Source of the DNA: Microbacterium esteraromaticum
GTDB taxonomy: Bacteria; Actinomycetota; Actinomycetes; Actinomycetales; Microbacteriaceae
Length of the DNA: 64,000 nt
Reading direction: 5' to 3'
NCBI RefSeq assembly: GCF_028747645.1
Contig: NZ_CP118100.1
Coordinates: forward strand, 310,001 to 374,000
Shown here piece after piece: positions 15,819 through 23,881 of the stretch (positions are counted from its first letter, which is position 1; the number at the start of each line of letters is the position of its first letter). A model generated the notes under the pieces. That model searched no databases. It saw only the letters and a list, made by a program, of their open reading frames with translations, and had not been told where the DNA came from. A program made the position numbers and the translations under genes.

Positions 15819-17699
15819 ATGACCCTGCTGCGTCTCGCGAAGCGGTATCCGATCCTCACCGGAGGACTGATCGCCACTCTCGCCGTCATCGTGCTGTCGC
15901 TGGCCGCTCTGCCCGAGCCGGCGCGCTGGATCGCGACGATCGTCGTCATCGCGGTGATCGTCTGGACGGCGTGGGGGATGCTGAAGGACATCCTGCGCGG
16001 GCACTTCGGCCTCGACGTGCTCGCCCTCATCGCCATGATCGCGACCCTGGTGGTCGGCGAGTACATCGCCTCCCTGGTGATCGTGCTGATGCTCTCTGGC
16101 GGCGAGGCGCTCGAGGACTACGCTCAGCGGCGCGCTGCGCGTGACCTCACGGCGCTGCTCGATCGTTCGCCGCAAATCGCACACGTGCTGGATGCCGCGC
16201 AGTCCGACCCGCGCGACGTCCCGGTCGACCAGGTCGAGCCCGGAATGGAGCTGCTGGTGCGGCCCTCCGAGATCGTGCCGGTCGACGGCGTGCTGCTGAG
16301 CGCCGAGTCGAGTTTCGATGAGTCGTCGCTCACCGGCGAGAGCGTCCCGGTGACGCGTCAGGCGGGTGAGGAGGTGCTCTCGGGCTCGGTGAACGGTTCC
16401 AACGCCGTACGCATCCGCGCGCTGCGCCGCAGCGGTGACAGCCAGTACCAGCAGATCATCGCCCTTGTGCACGAGGCGCAACAGAGCAAGGCCCCGACCG
16501 TGCGCCTGGCCGACCGCTTCGCCATCCCGTTCACCCTCGTCTCACTCGCGATCGCCGGTGTCGCCTGGGCGCTCTCGGGCGACCCGCTGCGCTTCGCGCA
16601 GGTGCTGGTGCTCGCCACACCGTGCCCCCTGCTGATCGCCGCGCCGGTCGCCTTCCTCGGCGGACTCTCGCGCACCGCGAAGGAGGGCGTGATCGTCAAG
16701 GGCGGCGCGGTGCTCGAACAGCTCGCCCGCGTGCGCTCGGTGGCCTTCGACAAGACCGGCACGCTCACGCAGGGCCGCCCCGAGCTGATCGAGGTCCGTC
16801 CGGCCGGAGGCATGGATGCCGACGAACTGCTGCGATTGTCAGCATCCGCAGAGCAGTACTCCAGCCACGTCCTCGCCGAAGGTGTGCGCCGGGCTGCAGC
16901 CGAGCGGGGGCTGGCGCTCGCGCCGGCCGAGCACGCCGAGGAGGTCGCGACCAACGGCGTGACCGCCGTCATCGAGCAGCGCACCGTCGTCGTCGGCAAG
17001 CCGGCCTACGTCGCCTCACTCGCCCCCGACACCGTGCGCACCCCGCTGGTTTCGGGTCAGCTCGCCGCCTACGTCGCCGTCGACGGTCGGTTCGCCGGTG
17101 CGCTCGTGCTCGCCGATGCCGTGCGGCCCGAGGCCGGTGACGTCGTCGCCGGGTTGCGCGAGCACGGCGTGCAGCGCATCGCCATGCTCACCGGGGACGC
17201 CGAGGCGACGGCATCCGCGATCGCTGCGCCCCTGGGCGTGACCGAGGTGCACGCCGAGCTGCTGCCGGCGCAGAAGGTGGCGCTCGCCGCCGACATGGCG
17301 CCGCGGCCCATGCTCATGATCGGCGACGGGGTCAACGACGCGCCCGTGCTGGCGGCGGCGGACGTCGGCATCGCGATGGGCGCGCGCGGTTCGACGGCCG
17401 CGGGTGAGGCGGCGGATGCCGTCGTGCTGAAGGACTCGCTCGAGCCTGTGCTGCGTGCGGCTGAGGTCGGTCGGCATACCCTGAACGTCGCGTACGCGGC
17501 GATCTGGATCGGCATCGTCCTCAGCGTCGGACTCATGCTGATCGCGACGACCGGCGTGATCCCGGCCGTCGCCGGCGCATTCATCCAGGAGTTCGTCGAT
17601 CTCGCGACGATCCTCTACGCGTTGCGCGCCCTCACCGGCCCGAAACGCCGGGCCTCTGTCGCGCCGGTCGCCTCTCCGCGGCCTGTCGCGGCGCCGTAG
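15819..17699 (+). CDS. heavy-metal-transporting P-type ATPase (P1B-like)
   Basis: A 626-residue pump. No N-terminal metal-binding (CxxC or His-rich) domain is present. Visible in order: membrane segments, actuator motif LTGESVPVTR, a transmembrane TPCPLL motif (in place of CPC), phosphorylation motif FDKTGTLTQG, a nucleotide-domain SSHVLA stretch where many P1B pumps have an HP dipeptide, a TGD hinge (LTGDAEATA), GDGVNDAPVL, and two final membrane segments. The TPC motif means that copper or zinc cannot simply be assumed; the metal is unassigned. The gene is convergent with purD. Confidence 0.87.
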   Translation: MTLLRLAKRYPILTGGLIATLAVIVLSLAALPEPARWIATIVVIAVIVWTAWGMLKDILRGHFGLDVLALIAMIATLVVGEYIASLVIVLMLSGGEALEDYAQRRAARDLTALLDRSPQIAHVLDAAQSDPRDVPVDQVEPGMELLVRPSEIVPVDGVLLSAESSFDESSLTGESVPVTRQAGEEVLSGSVNGSNAVRIRALRRSGDSQYQQIIALVHEAQQSKAPTVRLADRFAIPFTLVSLAIAGVAWALSGDPLRFAQVLVLATPCPLLIAAPVAFLGGLSRTAKEGVIVKGGAVLEQLARVRSVAFDKTGTLTQGRPELIEVRPAGGMDADELLRLSASAEQYSSHVLAEGVRRAAAERGLALAPAEHAEEVATNGVTAVIEQRTVVVGKPAYVASLAPDTVRTPLVSGQLAAYVAVDGRFAGALVLADAVRPEAGDVVAGLREHGVQRIAMLTGDAEATASAIAAPLGVTEVHAELLPAQKVALAADMAPRPMLMIGDGVNDAPVLAAADVGIAMGARGSTAAGEAADAVVLKDSLEPVLRAAEVGRHTLNVAYAAIWIGIVLSVGLMLIATTGVIPAVAGAFIQEFVDLATILYALRALTGPKRRASVAPVASPRPVAAP

Positions 17700-17750
17700 G
17701 CATCCGGGTGCCGGTGCCGGTGCCGTCATCCGGCCTCCGGCCTCGGCGCG

Positions 17751-17819
17751 CGTCACTGAGAACAGGACGGTTGCCGAGAACAGGCTGGTTCTGTGGGAAT
17801 CGTCCTGTTCTCAGTGACG
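17751..17819. repeat. intergenic palindrome, family A copy 1
   Basis: Arms of 19 bp match perfectly (CGTCACTGAGAACAGGACG at 17751-17769 and its complement at 17801-17819). A second copy of the core GAGAACAGG lies inside at 17776-17784. It sits between convergent genes (P-type ATPase and purD). There is no T-run, so it is not a standard intrinsic terminator. Confidence 0.9.
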
Positions 17820-17862
17820 GGGTGACGGGGTGGGTTGCTGTTGTGAGGCCCCGGCGTGCGCG

Positions 17863-17942
17863 CGTCACTGAGAACAGGCTCGTTGCCGAGAACAGGCTGG
17901 TTTCCGAGAAAAGAGCCTGTTCTCGGGAACCGTCCTGTTCTG
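17863..17942. repeat. intergenic palindrome, family A copy 2
   Basis: Same core as copy 1, with two left arms (17870-17878, 17889-17896) and two right arms (17914-17924, 17934-17941). The inner pair CCGAGAACAGGCT (17886-17898) with its complement (17914-17926) is a perfect 13-bp stem around a 15-nt loop. The layout is left-left-right-right. Confidence 0.9.
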
Positions 17943-18024
17943 GTTAGCGGCGCGGGAGCGGCGCAGGCGAGGGAGCGGCGCCAGGTGCGGCGCAGGGCCG
18001 GGAAAGCCGCTGGACCGGATGCTG

Positions 18025-19302
18025 TCAGCCGGCGACCCGCGCGGCGATGTCGTGCCGGTAGTGGGCGCCGTCCAGTGCGATGCGGCCGATGGCCTCGTAC
18101 GCCCGCGCGCGGGCATCCGCAAAGTCCGACCCGGTGGCGACGACGTTCAGCACACGTCCACCCGTCGCGACCAGCGAGCCACCCGGCGCGTCCGGCGCGC
18201 CGGTCGCGGCGTGCACGAGCGTGACGCCCTCGACGGCCGCCGCCTCGGCGAGGCCCTCGATCAGGCGCCCCGTCTGCGGTGCCTCGGGGTAGCCCTCGCT
18301 GGCAAGCACGACCGTGATCGCCACGTCGTCGGAGAACTCCGGCATCGGCTCGTCCTCGAGGTGGCCGGATGCCGCCGCGAGCAGCAGGCGCGAGAGCGGC
18401 GTGCGCAGCCGCGGCAGCACGACCTGCGTCTCGGGGTCGCCGAAACGGGCGTTGAACTCGATCACGCGCACACCGGCGGGAGTCAGGATCAGGCCCGCGT
18501 AGAGCAGGCCGATGAAGGGTGTGCCCTCGGCGTCGAGCTGGCGGATCACCGGCATCGCGACGGTCTCGGTCACCTGCGCGACGAACTCGTCGACGCCGCC
18601 GAAGTCCTCGGACAGCCACGGCAGCGGCGAGTATGCACCCATGCCGCCGGTGTTCGGGCCGCCGTCGCCGTCGAGTGCGCGCTTGAAGTCCTGCGCGGGG
18701 CTGAGCGGGCGCACGGTGTCGCCGTCGCTGAGGAAGAACAGCGACACCTCGGGTCCCGTCAGGAACTCCTCGACCAGCACCGGACCGCTCGGCAGGTACT
18801 GCTCGGCGTGGGCGAGCGCCGCGGCACGGTCGGCGGTGACGATCACGCCCTTGCCTGCGGCAAGGCCATCGGCCTTCACCACGTACGGTGCGCCGAACTC
18901 GTCGAATGCGGCTTCGACCTCGGCGGCGGATGCTGCGCGCACCGCGCGCCCGGTCGGCACGCCTGCGGCATCCATGATCCGCTTCGCGAACGCCTTCGAT
19001 CCCTCAAGCTGTGCGGCCGCCTTGCCCGGGCCGAAGACCGGGATGCCGCGCTCGCGCAGCACATCGGCCACGCCCGCGACCAGCGGCGCCTCGGGGCCGA
19101 CGACGACCAGGTCGATGCCGTGCTCGTTGGCGAACGACGCCACGGCCGAACCGTCGAGGGCATCCACGTCGACGAGGGTCGCGTCCTGCGCGATCCCGGC
19201 GTTGCCGGGTGCGGCGAAGATCTCGTGCTCGGCCTCTTCCGACCGCAGGGACAGGATGATCGCGTGCTCGCGCGCGCCGGAACCGAGGACCAGGATCTTC
19301 AT
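18025..19302 (-). CDS. purD: phosphoribosylamine-glycine ligase
   Basis: A 425-residue ATP-grasp enzyme. MKILVLGSGAREHAI at the start, YVVKADGLAAGKGV near residue 130, GGPNTGGMGAYSP, and RFGDPETQVVLPRL near the metal site are all diagnostic of GAR synthetase. It makes GAR in de novo purine synthesis. The ATG at 19302 is 6 nt after a TAGGCT -10 with no ribosome-binding sequence, so the mRNA is probably leaderless. Confidence 0.95.
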   Translation of the reverse strand: MKILVLGSGAREHAIILSLRSEEAEHEIFAAPGNAGIAQDATLVDVDALDGSAVASFANEHGIDLVVVGPEAPLVAGVADVLRERGIPVFGPGKAAAQLEGSKAFAKRIMDAAGVPTGRAVRAASAAEVEAAFDEFGAPYVVKADGLAAGKGVIVTADRAAALAHAEQYLPSGPVLVEEFLTGPEVSLFFLSDGDTVRPLSPAQDFKRALDGDGGPNTGGMGAYSPLPWLSEDFGGVDEFVAQVTETVAMPVIRQLDAEGTPFIGLLYAGLILTPAGVRVIEFNARFGDPETQVVLPRLRTPLSRLLLAAASGHLEDEPMPEFSDDVAITVVLASEGYPEAPQTGRLIEGLAEAAAVEGVTLVHAATGAPDAPGGSLVATGGRVLNVVATGSDFADARARAYEAIGRIALDGAHYRHDIAARVAG

Positions 19303-19308
19303 GCGGCC

Positions 19309-19314
19309 AGCCTA
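19309..19314 (-). promoter_or_regulatory. -10 of a leaderless purD transcript
   Basis: TAGGCT on the minus strand ends 6 nt before the purD ATG. Confidence 0.6.
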
Positions 19315-19329
19315 CCGGCGGTCGCGTGC

Positions 19330-19462
19330 GGGCATCCGCCGTGTTCCGGTCGCAGTTCTGCACGCGTCTCGGCGCGGCGTCGCCACTCCGGTCGCAATTT
19401 CTCCCGCATCGAGCCGGGTGATGCGGGAGAAACTGCGACCGGAACACGGCGTACGGATGCCC
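19330..19462. repeat. intergenic palindrome, family B
   Basis: A 19-bp perfect outer pair (19339-19357 with 19431-19449, core TTCCGGTCGCAGTT) is extended by GGGCATCCG / CGGATGCCC at the ends. A second left arm at 19388-19410 can pair with the same right arm (19420-19442) with one mismatch, giving a tight hairpin. Two left arms compete for one right arm. It lies between the NUDIX gene and purD, both on the minus strand. Confidence 0.9.
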
Positions 19463-19483
19463 TGCGCGCCGACGCCCCGCGCG

Positions 19484-20173
19484 TCAGCCGACGTCGGACG
19501 GCGAGACGGGGCGCTCGTGCGCCCGGTCCCAGGGCAACGCCCAGCCGGTCGCATCGAACAGGGCGTCGAGGATGCCCGCCGTGAACCCCCAAACCACGGT
19601 GCCGTCGATGTCGAACGCCGGCCCGCGATAGGTCTGCCCTCCGCGAGTGAGCGTGGCGGTGTAGCGGCTGGCGGGATCGAGCATCTGCGCCACCGGCACC
19701 CGGAACACATCCACGGTCTCGGCGTGATCGACTGCGGCCACCCGAGACGGGCGCCGCCACCAGCCCAGCACCGGCGTCACCAGGTAGTTGCTCACCGCGA
19801 GGGGGATCTCGGGAAGCGCCCCCAGCACCTCGACGCCGTGCGGGTCGAGGCCGGTCTCTTCCTCGGCCTCGCGCAGCGCTGTGGCTACGACGTCGGCATC
19901 GCCGTCGTCCTGCCTCCCGCCGGGAAAGGACACCTGCCCAGGATGCGACGACAGCGTCGCCGCGCGCCGTTGCAGCAGCACGTCGAGATCGGCCGGGACC
20001 GTCAGCTCGTCGCTGCGCGCGGGGATGCTGTCGAGCCGGCCGAACAGCACCAGCACCGATGCCGGGAGCGGGTTCACGGTGTCGAAGGGGAAGGACGGCA
20101 GCCAGTCCGCGCGACGCGTCACGGCGAGCAGGTCGTCCCTGGCGCTGCGGATCGTCTCGGCGGAAGCACTCAT
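19484..20173 (-). CDS. NUDIX hydrolase, coenzyme A pyrophosphatase type
   Basis: A 229-residue NUDIX protein. The CoA-pyrophosphatase signature (SSHPGQVSFPGG) runs into the NUDIX box FPGGRQDDGDADVVATALRE followed by AEEETGL, in the same form as E. coli NudL. It probably cleaves CoA, acyl-CoA or oxidised CoA to phosphopantetheine and 3',5'-ADP. The ATG at 20173 lies 8 nt after TAGGCT; the frame stays open well upstream but runs into the repeat region and the divergent gene. Confidence 0.85.
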   Translation of the reverse strand: MSASAETIRSARDDLLAVTRRADWLPSFPFDTVNPLPASVLVLFGRLDSIPARSDELTVPADLDVLLQRRAATLSSHPGQVSFPGGRQDDGDADVVATALREAEEETGLDPHGVEVLGALPEIPLAVSNYLVTPVLGWWRRPSRVAAVDHAETVDVFRVPVAQMLDPASRYTATLTRGGQTYRGPAFDIDGTVVWGFTAGILDALFDATGWALPWDRAHERPVSPSDVG

Positions 20174-20181
20174 CGAGGTCG

Positions 20182-20187
20182 AGCCTA
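20182..20187 (-). promoter_or_regulatory. -10 of the NUDIX gene
   Basis: TAGGCT on the minus strand, 8 nt before the ATG at 20173. Confidence 0.5.
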
Positions 20188-20210
20188 TGCCTGGCACGCG
20201 AGGCGGTGCA

Positions 20211-20291
20211 CGGAACTCCGGAGAAACCTGCCAGCAGGGTGCAGAACCGGGCTGTTCGCCCGGCCGCAGCCAGAAATCTCCGGAGTTGCGA
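20211..20291. repeat. intergenic palindrome, family C copy 1
   Basis: Outer arms AACTCCGGAGA (20214-20224) and its complement (20277-20287) are perfect over 11 bp. An inner hairpin CCGGGC-TGTTC-GCCCGG lies at 20247-20263. A second copy of this family is at 57930-58016. Unlike most of these elements, it lies between divergent genes. Confidence 0.85.
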
Positions 20292-20297
20292 ACGGCG

Positions 20298-20303
20298 TAG
20301 CCT
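20298..20303 (+). promoter_or_regulatory. -10 of a leaderless sterol-carrier-type gene
   Basis: TAGCCT ends 6 nt before the ATG at 20310. Confidence 0.55.
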
Positions 20304-20309
20304 GAAGAC

Positions 20310-20666
20310 ATGGCCGGGCGAAAGATCGACGTCGGGGCGGGGCGCGACGCGCTGGCCGCCGTGAGCTCTGGTGCCGCGGCGCGGCCGCAGCTTGCGACCG
20401 CTGTGCGGTACCTGTTGCAGCTTCTTGACGAGAAGGCGCCCGGCAACAGCGTCGAGGTGCGGGTTCCGCCGTTCGGTGCGGTGCAGGTCGTGCAGGGGCC
20501 GCGCCACACGCGCGGCACACCCCCGAACGTGGTCGAGATGGACGCATCCACCTGGATCGGCGTCGCCACCGGGGCACAACAGTGGGCGCATGCTATCGCC
20601 GCGGGTCGCATCGTCGCCTCGGGCACCCGCGCCGACATCTCTGCGCTGCTGCCGCTGCGCCCCTGA
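20310..20666 (+). CDS. sterol-carrier-family (SCP_3-like) small protein
   Basis: A 118-residue protein. An actinobacterial helix (ARPQLATAVRYLLQLLDEKAPG) is followed by strands (SVEVRVPPFGAVQVVQGPRH) and the ending ASTWIGVATGAQQWAHAIAAG, which together match the bacterial sterol-carrier-like domain. It has no signal peptide, so it is cytoplasmic. The ligand is unknown. Its gene is often near purine genes in this group (from memory, not checked). Confidence 0.7.
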   Translation: MAGRKIDVGAGRDALAAVSSGAAARPQLATAVRYLLQLLDEKAPGNSVEVRVPPFGAVQVVQGPRHTRGTPPNVVEMDASTWIGVATGAQQWAHAIAAGRIVASGTRADISALLPLRP

Positions 20667-20673
20667 GAGCCCC

Positions 20674-20679
20674 TATGGT
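20674..20679 (+). promoter_or_regulatory. -10 of the 20687 lipoprotein gene
   Basis: TATGGT ends 7 nt before the ATG at 20687. Confidence 0.5.
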
Positions 20680-20686
20680 GTGAGGC

Positions 20687-21139
20687 ATGAAGCGGATCAT
20701 CGGTGGCGTGCTCGCCATCATCGGAGCAATGGCGCTCGCGGGATGCTCGAGCGCGACGGCGACACCGGACGAGCTGCAGCAGTGGATGGATGATCAGCAC
20801 GCGGCATCCGGTGACGCGAAGGCGCGCGTGACGGCCTTGGCTCTCGTGCCTAGTGCCGACTCCACGCTCGATGACCTCGGCGAACAGTTCCGCGTCGAAT
20901 TCGAGGAGCCCGAGCAACTCACGGAGTTCGAGTTCTCCTGTTTCGGGGCCGAGACCATGGACGTGAGCGTGTATATGCACACGGAAGCCGGAATCGTCGG
21001 TACAGCGGCGGTCGACGTGCTCTGCAGTGATGGCCCGAAGACGTTGAATCCCGGCATTGGCGATGCCACTGTGCATGCCGTGACCGCCTCGGCCTTCAGC
21101 GACGGCGGCGCCGGTGCCTGGTCGCTGGCTGTCCGCTGA
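20687..21139 (+). CDS. small lipoprotein of unknown function
   Basis: A 150-residue protein with a signal peptide and lipobox ALAGC (Cys at about residue 20). The mature part is acidic, with two further cysteines (FSCFGAE and DVLCSDG) that could form a disulfide. I do not recognise the family. It is followed 38 bp later by another small membrane gene in the same direction. Confidence 0.75.
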   Translation: MKRIIGGVLAIIGAMALAGCSSATATPDELQQWMDDQHAASGDAKARVTALALVPSADSTLDDLGEQFRVEFEEPEQLTEFEFSCFGAETMDVSVYMHTEAGIVGTAAVDVLCSDGPKTLNPGIGDATVHAVTASAFSDGGAGAWSLAVR

Positions 21140-21165
21140 ACACCCCGCCCATAGCGTCGCCGTGG

Positions 21166-21171
21166 GAGAAT
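21166..21171 (+). promoter_or_regulatory. -10 of the 21178 membrane gene
   Basis: GAGAAT ends 6 nt before the ATG at 21178. Confidence 0.45.
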
Positions 21172-21177
21172 GAGGGC

Positions 21178-21504
21178 ATGTCCCGCCATTCCACGCCTGA
21201 GACCGTCGAGGCCACGGTTCGTCCCGTCCCGCGCTACGGCGTGTTCATCGGCATCGGGGTCGTGCTCGGCATCATCGCCGCGGGCATCCTGACGGCGATG
21301 GGCAGCTACGAGCCTTCGCGGACGCTCGATGTCGTCTACCCTCCGGGTCAGGTCTTCGGGTTCGCGCTGCTGTGGATGATGCCGATCGGTATCGCTCTCG
21401 GCGGGGCCGTCGCCCTCATCCTGGATCGAGTCGCGCGTCGTCACGCCCGTGTCGTGCGGGTCGAGCACGAGCGGATCGCCGAAGTGGACGACGACGCGGC
21501 CTGA
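21178..21504 (+). CDS. small two-helix membrane protein of unknown function
   Basis: A 108-residue protein. Two hydrophobic segments (YGVFIGIGVVLGIIAAGIL and VFGFALLWMMPIGIALGGAV) flank an extracellular loop of about 25 residues. The C-terminal tail is highly charged and probably cytoplasmic. I cannot assign a function. It is convergent with the 21513 gene, with 8 bp between them. Confidence 0.75.
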   Translation: MSRHSTPETVEATVRPVPRYGVFIGIGVVLGIIAAGILTAMGSYEPSRTLDVVYPPGQVFGFALLWMMPIGIALGGAVALILDRVARRHARVVRVEHERIAEVDDDAA

Positions 21505-21512
21505 CCCACCGG

Positions 21513-22112
21513 TCAGGCAAGCTCGCTGATCACCGGGCGCATCGCCGCGTCGAATGCGACCACGTCGCGTCGCAGCCCGTCGGTGACGGCCACGCTCAGA
21601 GCGCCGATCCACCAGATCCCACGCTGCGTGAATGGCAGCACCTGCACGTTCAGTTCGAACGAGTGGGCGCGGCGTCCGACTTCGCGTTCGAACTCTGCGA
21701 TCGCACTGGCATAGGCGCGGTAGGCGCCGCCCGATGAGCTGACTGAGTCGACATACCGGTTGTGGGTGCTCTGCGCGTACCGCAGGGCCGTGTCGGCGTG
21801 CGGGGCGATGGCGCGGCGCAGTTCTTCGGCTCCGGTGGTGGGCAGCGCGACGAGTGTGTCGAAACCGTCGACGAGGTCGAGCGGCACCTCGGATCGATGT
21901 GCGCGCGGCTCGACGGTCATATCCCAGTAGTCGCGCCACTGCGCCTCGAGCGCATCGTCGACGTCGGCGGCCTCGGGAGGACGGACGGCGAGTCCGCGCA
22001 GGGCCGGTAGGTCGGACGGTTCGCGGATGCCGATCAGCTGGCGCAGTGCGAGCGCGACGAGCACCGATGTGCCGGCGTCTTCGCGAATCAGCCACTGCGG
22101 CTTGTCGACCAT
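21513..22112 (-). CDS. conserved-looking cytoplasmic protein of unknown function
   Basis: A 199-residue soluble protein without a signal peptide. It starts MVDKPQWLIREDAGTSVLVAL, has a His/Arg-rich middle (EPRAHRSEVPLDLVDGFDTL) and helical stretches toward the C terminus. No catalytic motif is apparent. A TACGAT -10 ends 6 nt before the ATG, which supports this start and a leaderless mRNA. Confidence 0.7.
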   Translation of the reverse strand: MVDKPQWLIREDAGTSVLVALALRQLIGIREPSDLPALRGLAVRPPEAADVDDALEAQWRDYWDMTVEPRAHRSEVPLDLVDGFDTLVALPTTGAEELRRAIAPHADTALRYAQSTHNRYVDSVSSSGGAYRAYASAIAEFEREVGRRAHSFELNVQVLPFTQRGIWWIGALSVAVTDGLRRDVVAFDAAMRPVISELA

Positions 22113-22118
22113 GGCCCC

Positions 22119-22124
22119 ATCGTA
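22119..22124 (-). promoter_or_regulatory. -10 of the 21513-22112 gene
   Basis: TACGAT on the minus strand ends 6 nt before the ATG at 22112. Confidence 0.55.
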
Positions 22125-22195
22125 GGGTGATCACCCCTCGCATATGGGGGTTGATCGGTCAAAGGGCCCGCAGAACGACTCGTCAGGGGTGCAGG

Positions 22196-22498
22196 TCAGC
22201 GGCGGCGGGACAGGATGCGGCGGCGCAGACGTTCTCTGCTGCGCGACGGTGGACGGGTGGCATCCACCAGCGCCTGCCGGGCGGCGGCGAGCGTCGGGTA
22301 GCTGCCGATCCGGCGGCTGTGACGGTCGTGCACCACATGGGTGCTGTTGTCGACGGTGACGAAGCCGGCGAACTCGCCGCTGTTCGTCGCCACGAACACG
22401 TCGTGGTCTGCCTGGCGCCATGCCAGGTCTGCGGATGTAGGGATGGGGTTGCTTTCGATGGGCGCGCCGGAGCGCGCGGAAGTGTCGGTACTGCTCAT
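22196..22498 (-). CDS. small basic protein of unknown function
   Basis: A 100-residue protein. The central part (WRQADHDVFVATNSGEFAGF then THVVHDRHSRRIGSYPTLAAA) looks like a compact alpha/beta fold, and the C terminus is very basic (RSRERLRRRILSRRR), which could bind nucleic acid. The ATG at 22498 follows AAGAGA at 4-6 nt. The frame extends upstream to 22639 with an atypical composition, which I reject as coding. Confidence 0.6.
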   Translation of the reverse strand: MSSTDTSARSGAPIESNPIPTSADLAWRQADHDVFVATNSGEFAGFVTVDNSTHVVHDRHSRRIGSYPTLAAARQALVDATRPPSRSRERLRRRILSRRR

Positions 22499-22739
22499 GT
22501 CTCTTGATTCGTGTGCGGGCGGCAGGTTGCCACCGTCATGCGGCCTGGGCGAGCGGATCCGCTTCGGTGCGGTTCCGGCCTTCACGGCCCCGGCCGGGGT
22601 GTGCGCTGCGCCGGTGAGATGCGGCGAAACATTGCGCAACCGTCTACTTTAGCAGATCTCGGCGCGGCGTCGGATGCTGCCGGTGAACGCCGGGTGACTT
22701 CCGACCTGAGATGTCCCTGCGGGCCGGTAGGCTGTTGCC
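22499..22739. other. intergenic region between the small basic gene and purM
   Basis: A 241-bp gap between divergent genes. On the right is the purM -10 (TAGGCT, 22728-22733). TAAAGT on the minus strand near 22647-22652 could start a leader of about 140 nt for the 22196 gene; that leader contains GC hairpins, for example around 22555-22576. I find no match to a known riboswitch core. Confidence 0.5.
22728..22733 (+). promoter_or_regulatory. -10 of a leaderless purM transcript
   Basis: TAGGCT ends 6 nt before the purM GTG at 22740. Confidence 0.6.
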
Positions 22740-23858
22740 GTGGCAGAATCCTCCACCAATCCCTACGCCCAAGCCGGTGTCGACACCGCTGCCGGTGACC
22801 TCGCCGTCGAACTCATGAAGGCCTCGGTGCGCGCCACCCACGGGCCCGAGGTGCTCGGTGGTGTCGGCGGCTTCGCCGGCATGTTCGACGCCAGCGCCCT
22901 GCTCGGCTACCGCCGCCCGCTGCTGGCATCCAGCACCGACGGTGTCGGCACGAAGGTCGCGATCGCGCAGGCCATCGACAAGCACGACACGATCGGGCAA
23001 GACCTGGTCGGCATGGTCGTCGACGACATCGTGGTGGTGGGTGCGAAGCCGCTGTTCATGACCGACTACATCGCGTGCGGCAAGGTCGTTCCCGAGCGCA
23101 TCGCCGACATCGTCCGCGGTATCGCCGAGGCCTGCTCGGCGACCGGTACCGCGTTGGTCGGGGGAGAGACGGCAGAGCACCCGGGGCTGCTCGGCCCGCG
23201 CGACTACGACGTCGCGGGCGCCGCGACGGGAGTCGTCGAGGCGGATGCTGTGCTCGGGGCCGACCTGGTGCGCGACGGTGACGCCGTCATCGCGCTCGCC
23301 TCGAGCGGTCTGCACTCCAACGGGTACTCGCTGGTGCGTCACATCGTCGCGAATGCCGGCATCGGTTACGGCGACACCGCCGCCGACTTCGGCACGACCT
23401 GGGGCGAGGCCCTGCTCGAGCCGACGCGCCTGTACACGACACCGCTGCTGAAGCTCATCGAGAACCTTCCGGCGGGTAGCATCCACTCGCTGAGCCACGT
23501 GACCGGCGGCGGCATCGCGGCCAACCTCGCCCGTGTGCTCCCGCAGGGCAGCTGGGCCGACGTCGACCGGTCGACCTGGTCGCCGAGCCCGGTGTTCCGC
23601 GTGCTCGCCGACATCGCCGGCACGCCCATCGTCGACACCGAGGGCACCTGGAACCTGGGCATCGGGTTCCTCGCCGTCGTCGCGGCCGAGCACAAGGACG
23701 CCGCGATCGCGAACATCGAGGCCCAGGGCATCCCCGCCTGGCAGGTCGCGACGGTGCACACCGGCGCGCGCCCCGAGGGCGAGTACGAAGAAGGCGCCAA
23801 GGGCGTCGACGGTGGAGCGGTGCGCCTCGTGGGTGCATACGCCGAGACCGCTCACTGA
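22740..23858 (+). CDS. purM: phosphoribosylformylglycinamidine cyclo-ligase
   Basis: A 372-residue AIR synthetase. NPYAQAGVDTAAGDLAVELM, the ATP loop LLASSTDGVGTKVAIAQ, VDDIVVVGAKPLFMTDYIA, GGETAEHPGL and the ending domain SHVTGGGIAANLARVLP are all conserved. It closes the imidazole ring in purine synthesis. The GTG start is supported by the 6-nt spacing to TAGGCT. purF follows 23 bp later, probably in the same operon. Confidence 0.95.
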   Translation: MAESSTNPYAQAGVDTAAGDLAVELMKASVRATHGPEVLGGVGGFAGMFDASALLGYRRPLLASSTDGVGTKVAIAQAIDKHDTIGQDLVGMVVDDIVVVGAKPLFMTDYIACGKVVPERIADIVRGIAEACSATGTALVGGETAEHPGLLGPRDYDVAGAATGVVEADAVLGADLVRDGDAVIALASSGLHSNGYSLVRHIVANAGIGYGDTAADFGTTWGEALLEPTRLYTTPLLKLIENLPAGSIHSLSHVTGGGIAANLARVLPQGSWADVDRSTWSPSPVFRVLADIAGTPIVDTEGTWNLGIGFLAVVAAEHKDAAIANIEAQGIPAWQVATVHTGARPEGEYEEGAKGVDGGAVRLVGAYAETAH

Positions 23859-23881
23859 CAGAACGGATGAAGTAACACTCC

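Noticed and set aside
17751..17942. CRISPR-like spacing of GAGAACAGG copies
   Set aside because: The repeats are only about 9 bp, spacing is uneven, and half the copies are inverted; they are arms of palindromes.
22499..22739. Purine riboswitch before purM
   Set aside because: No conserved purine-aptamer core is seen, and purM has a leaderless-type promoter that leaves no room for one on its own strand.
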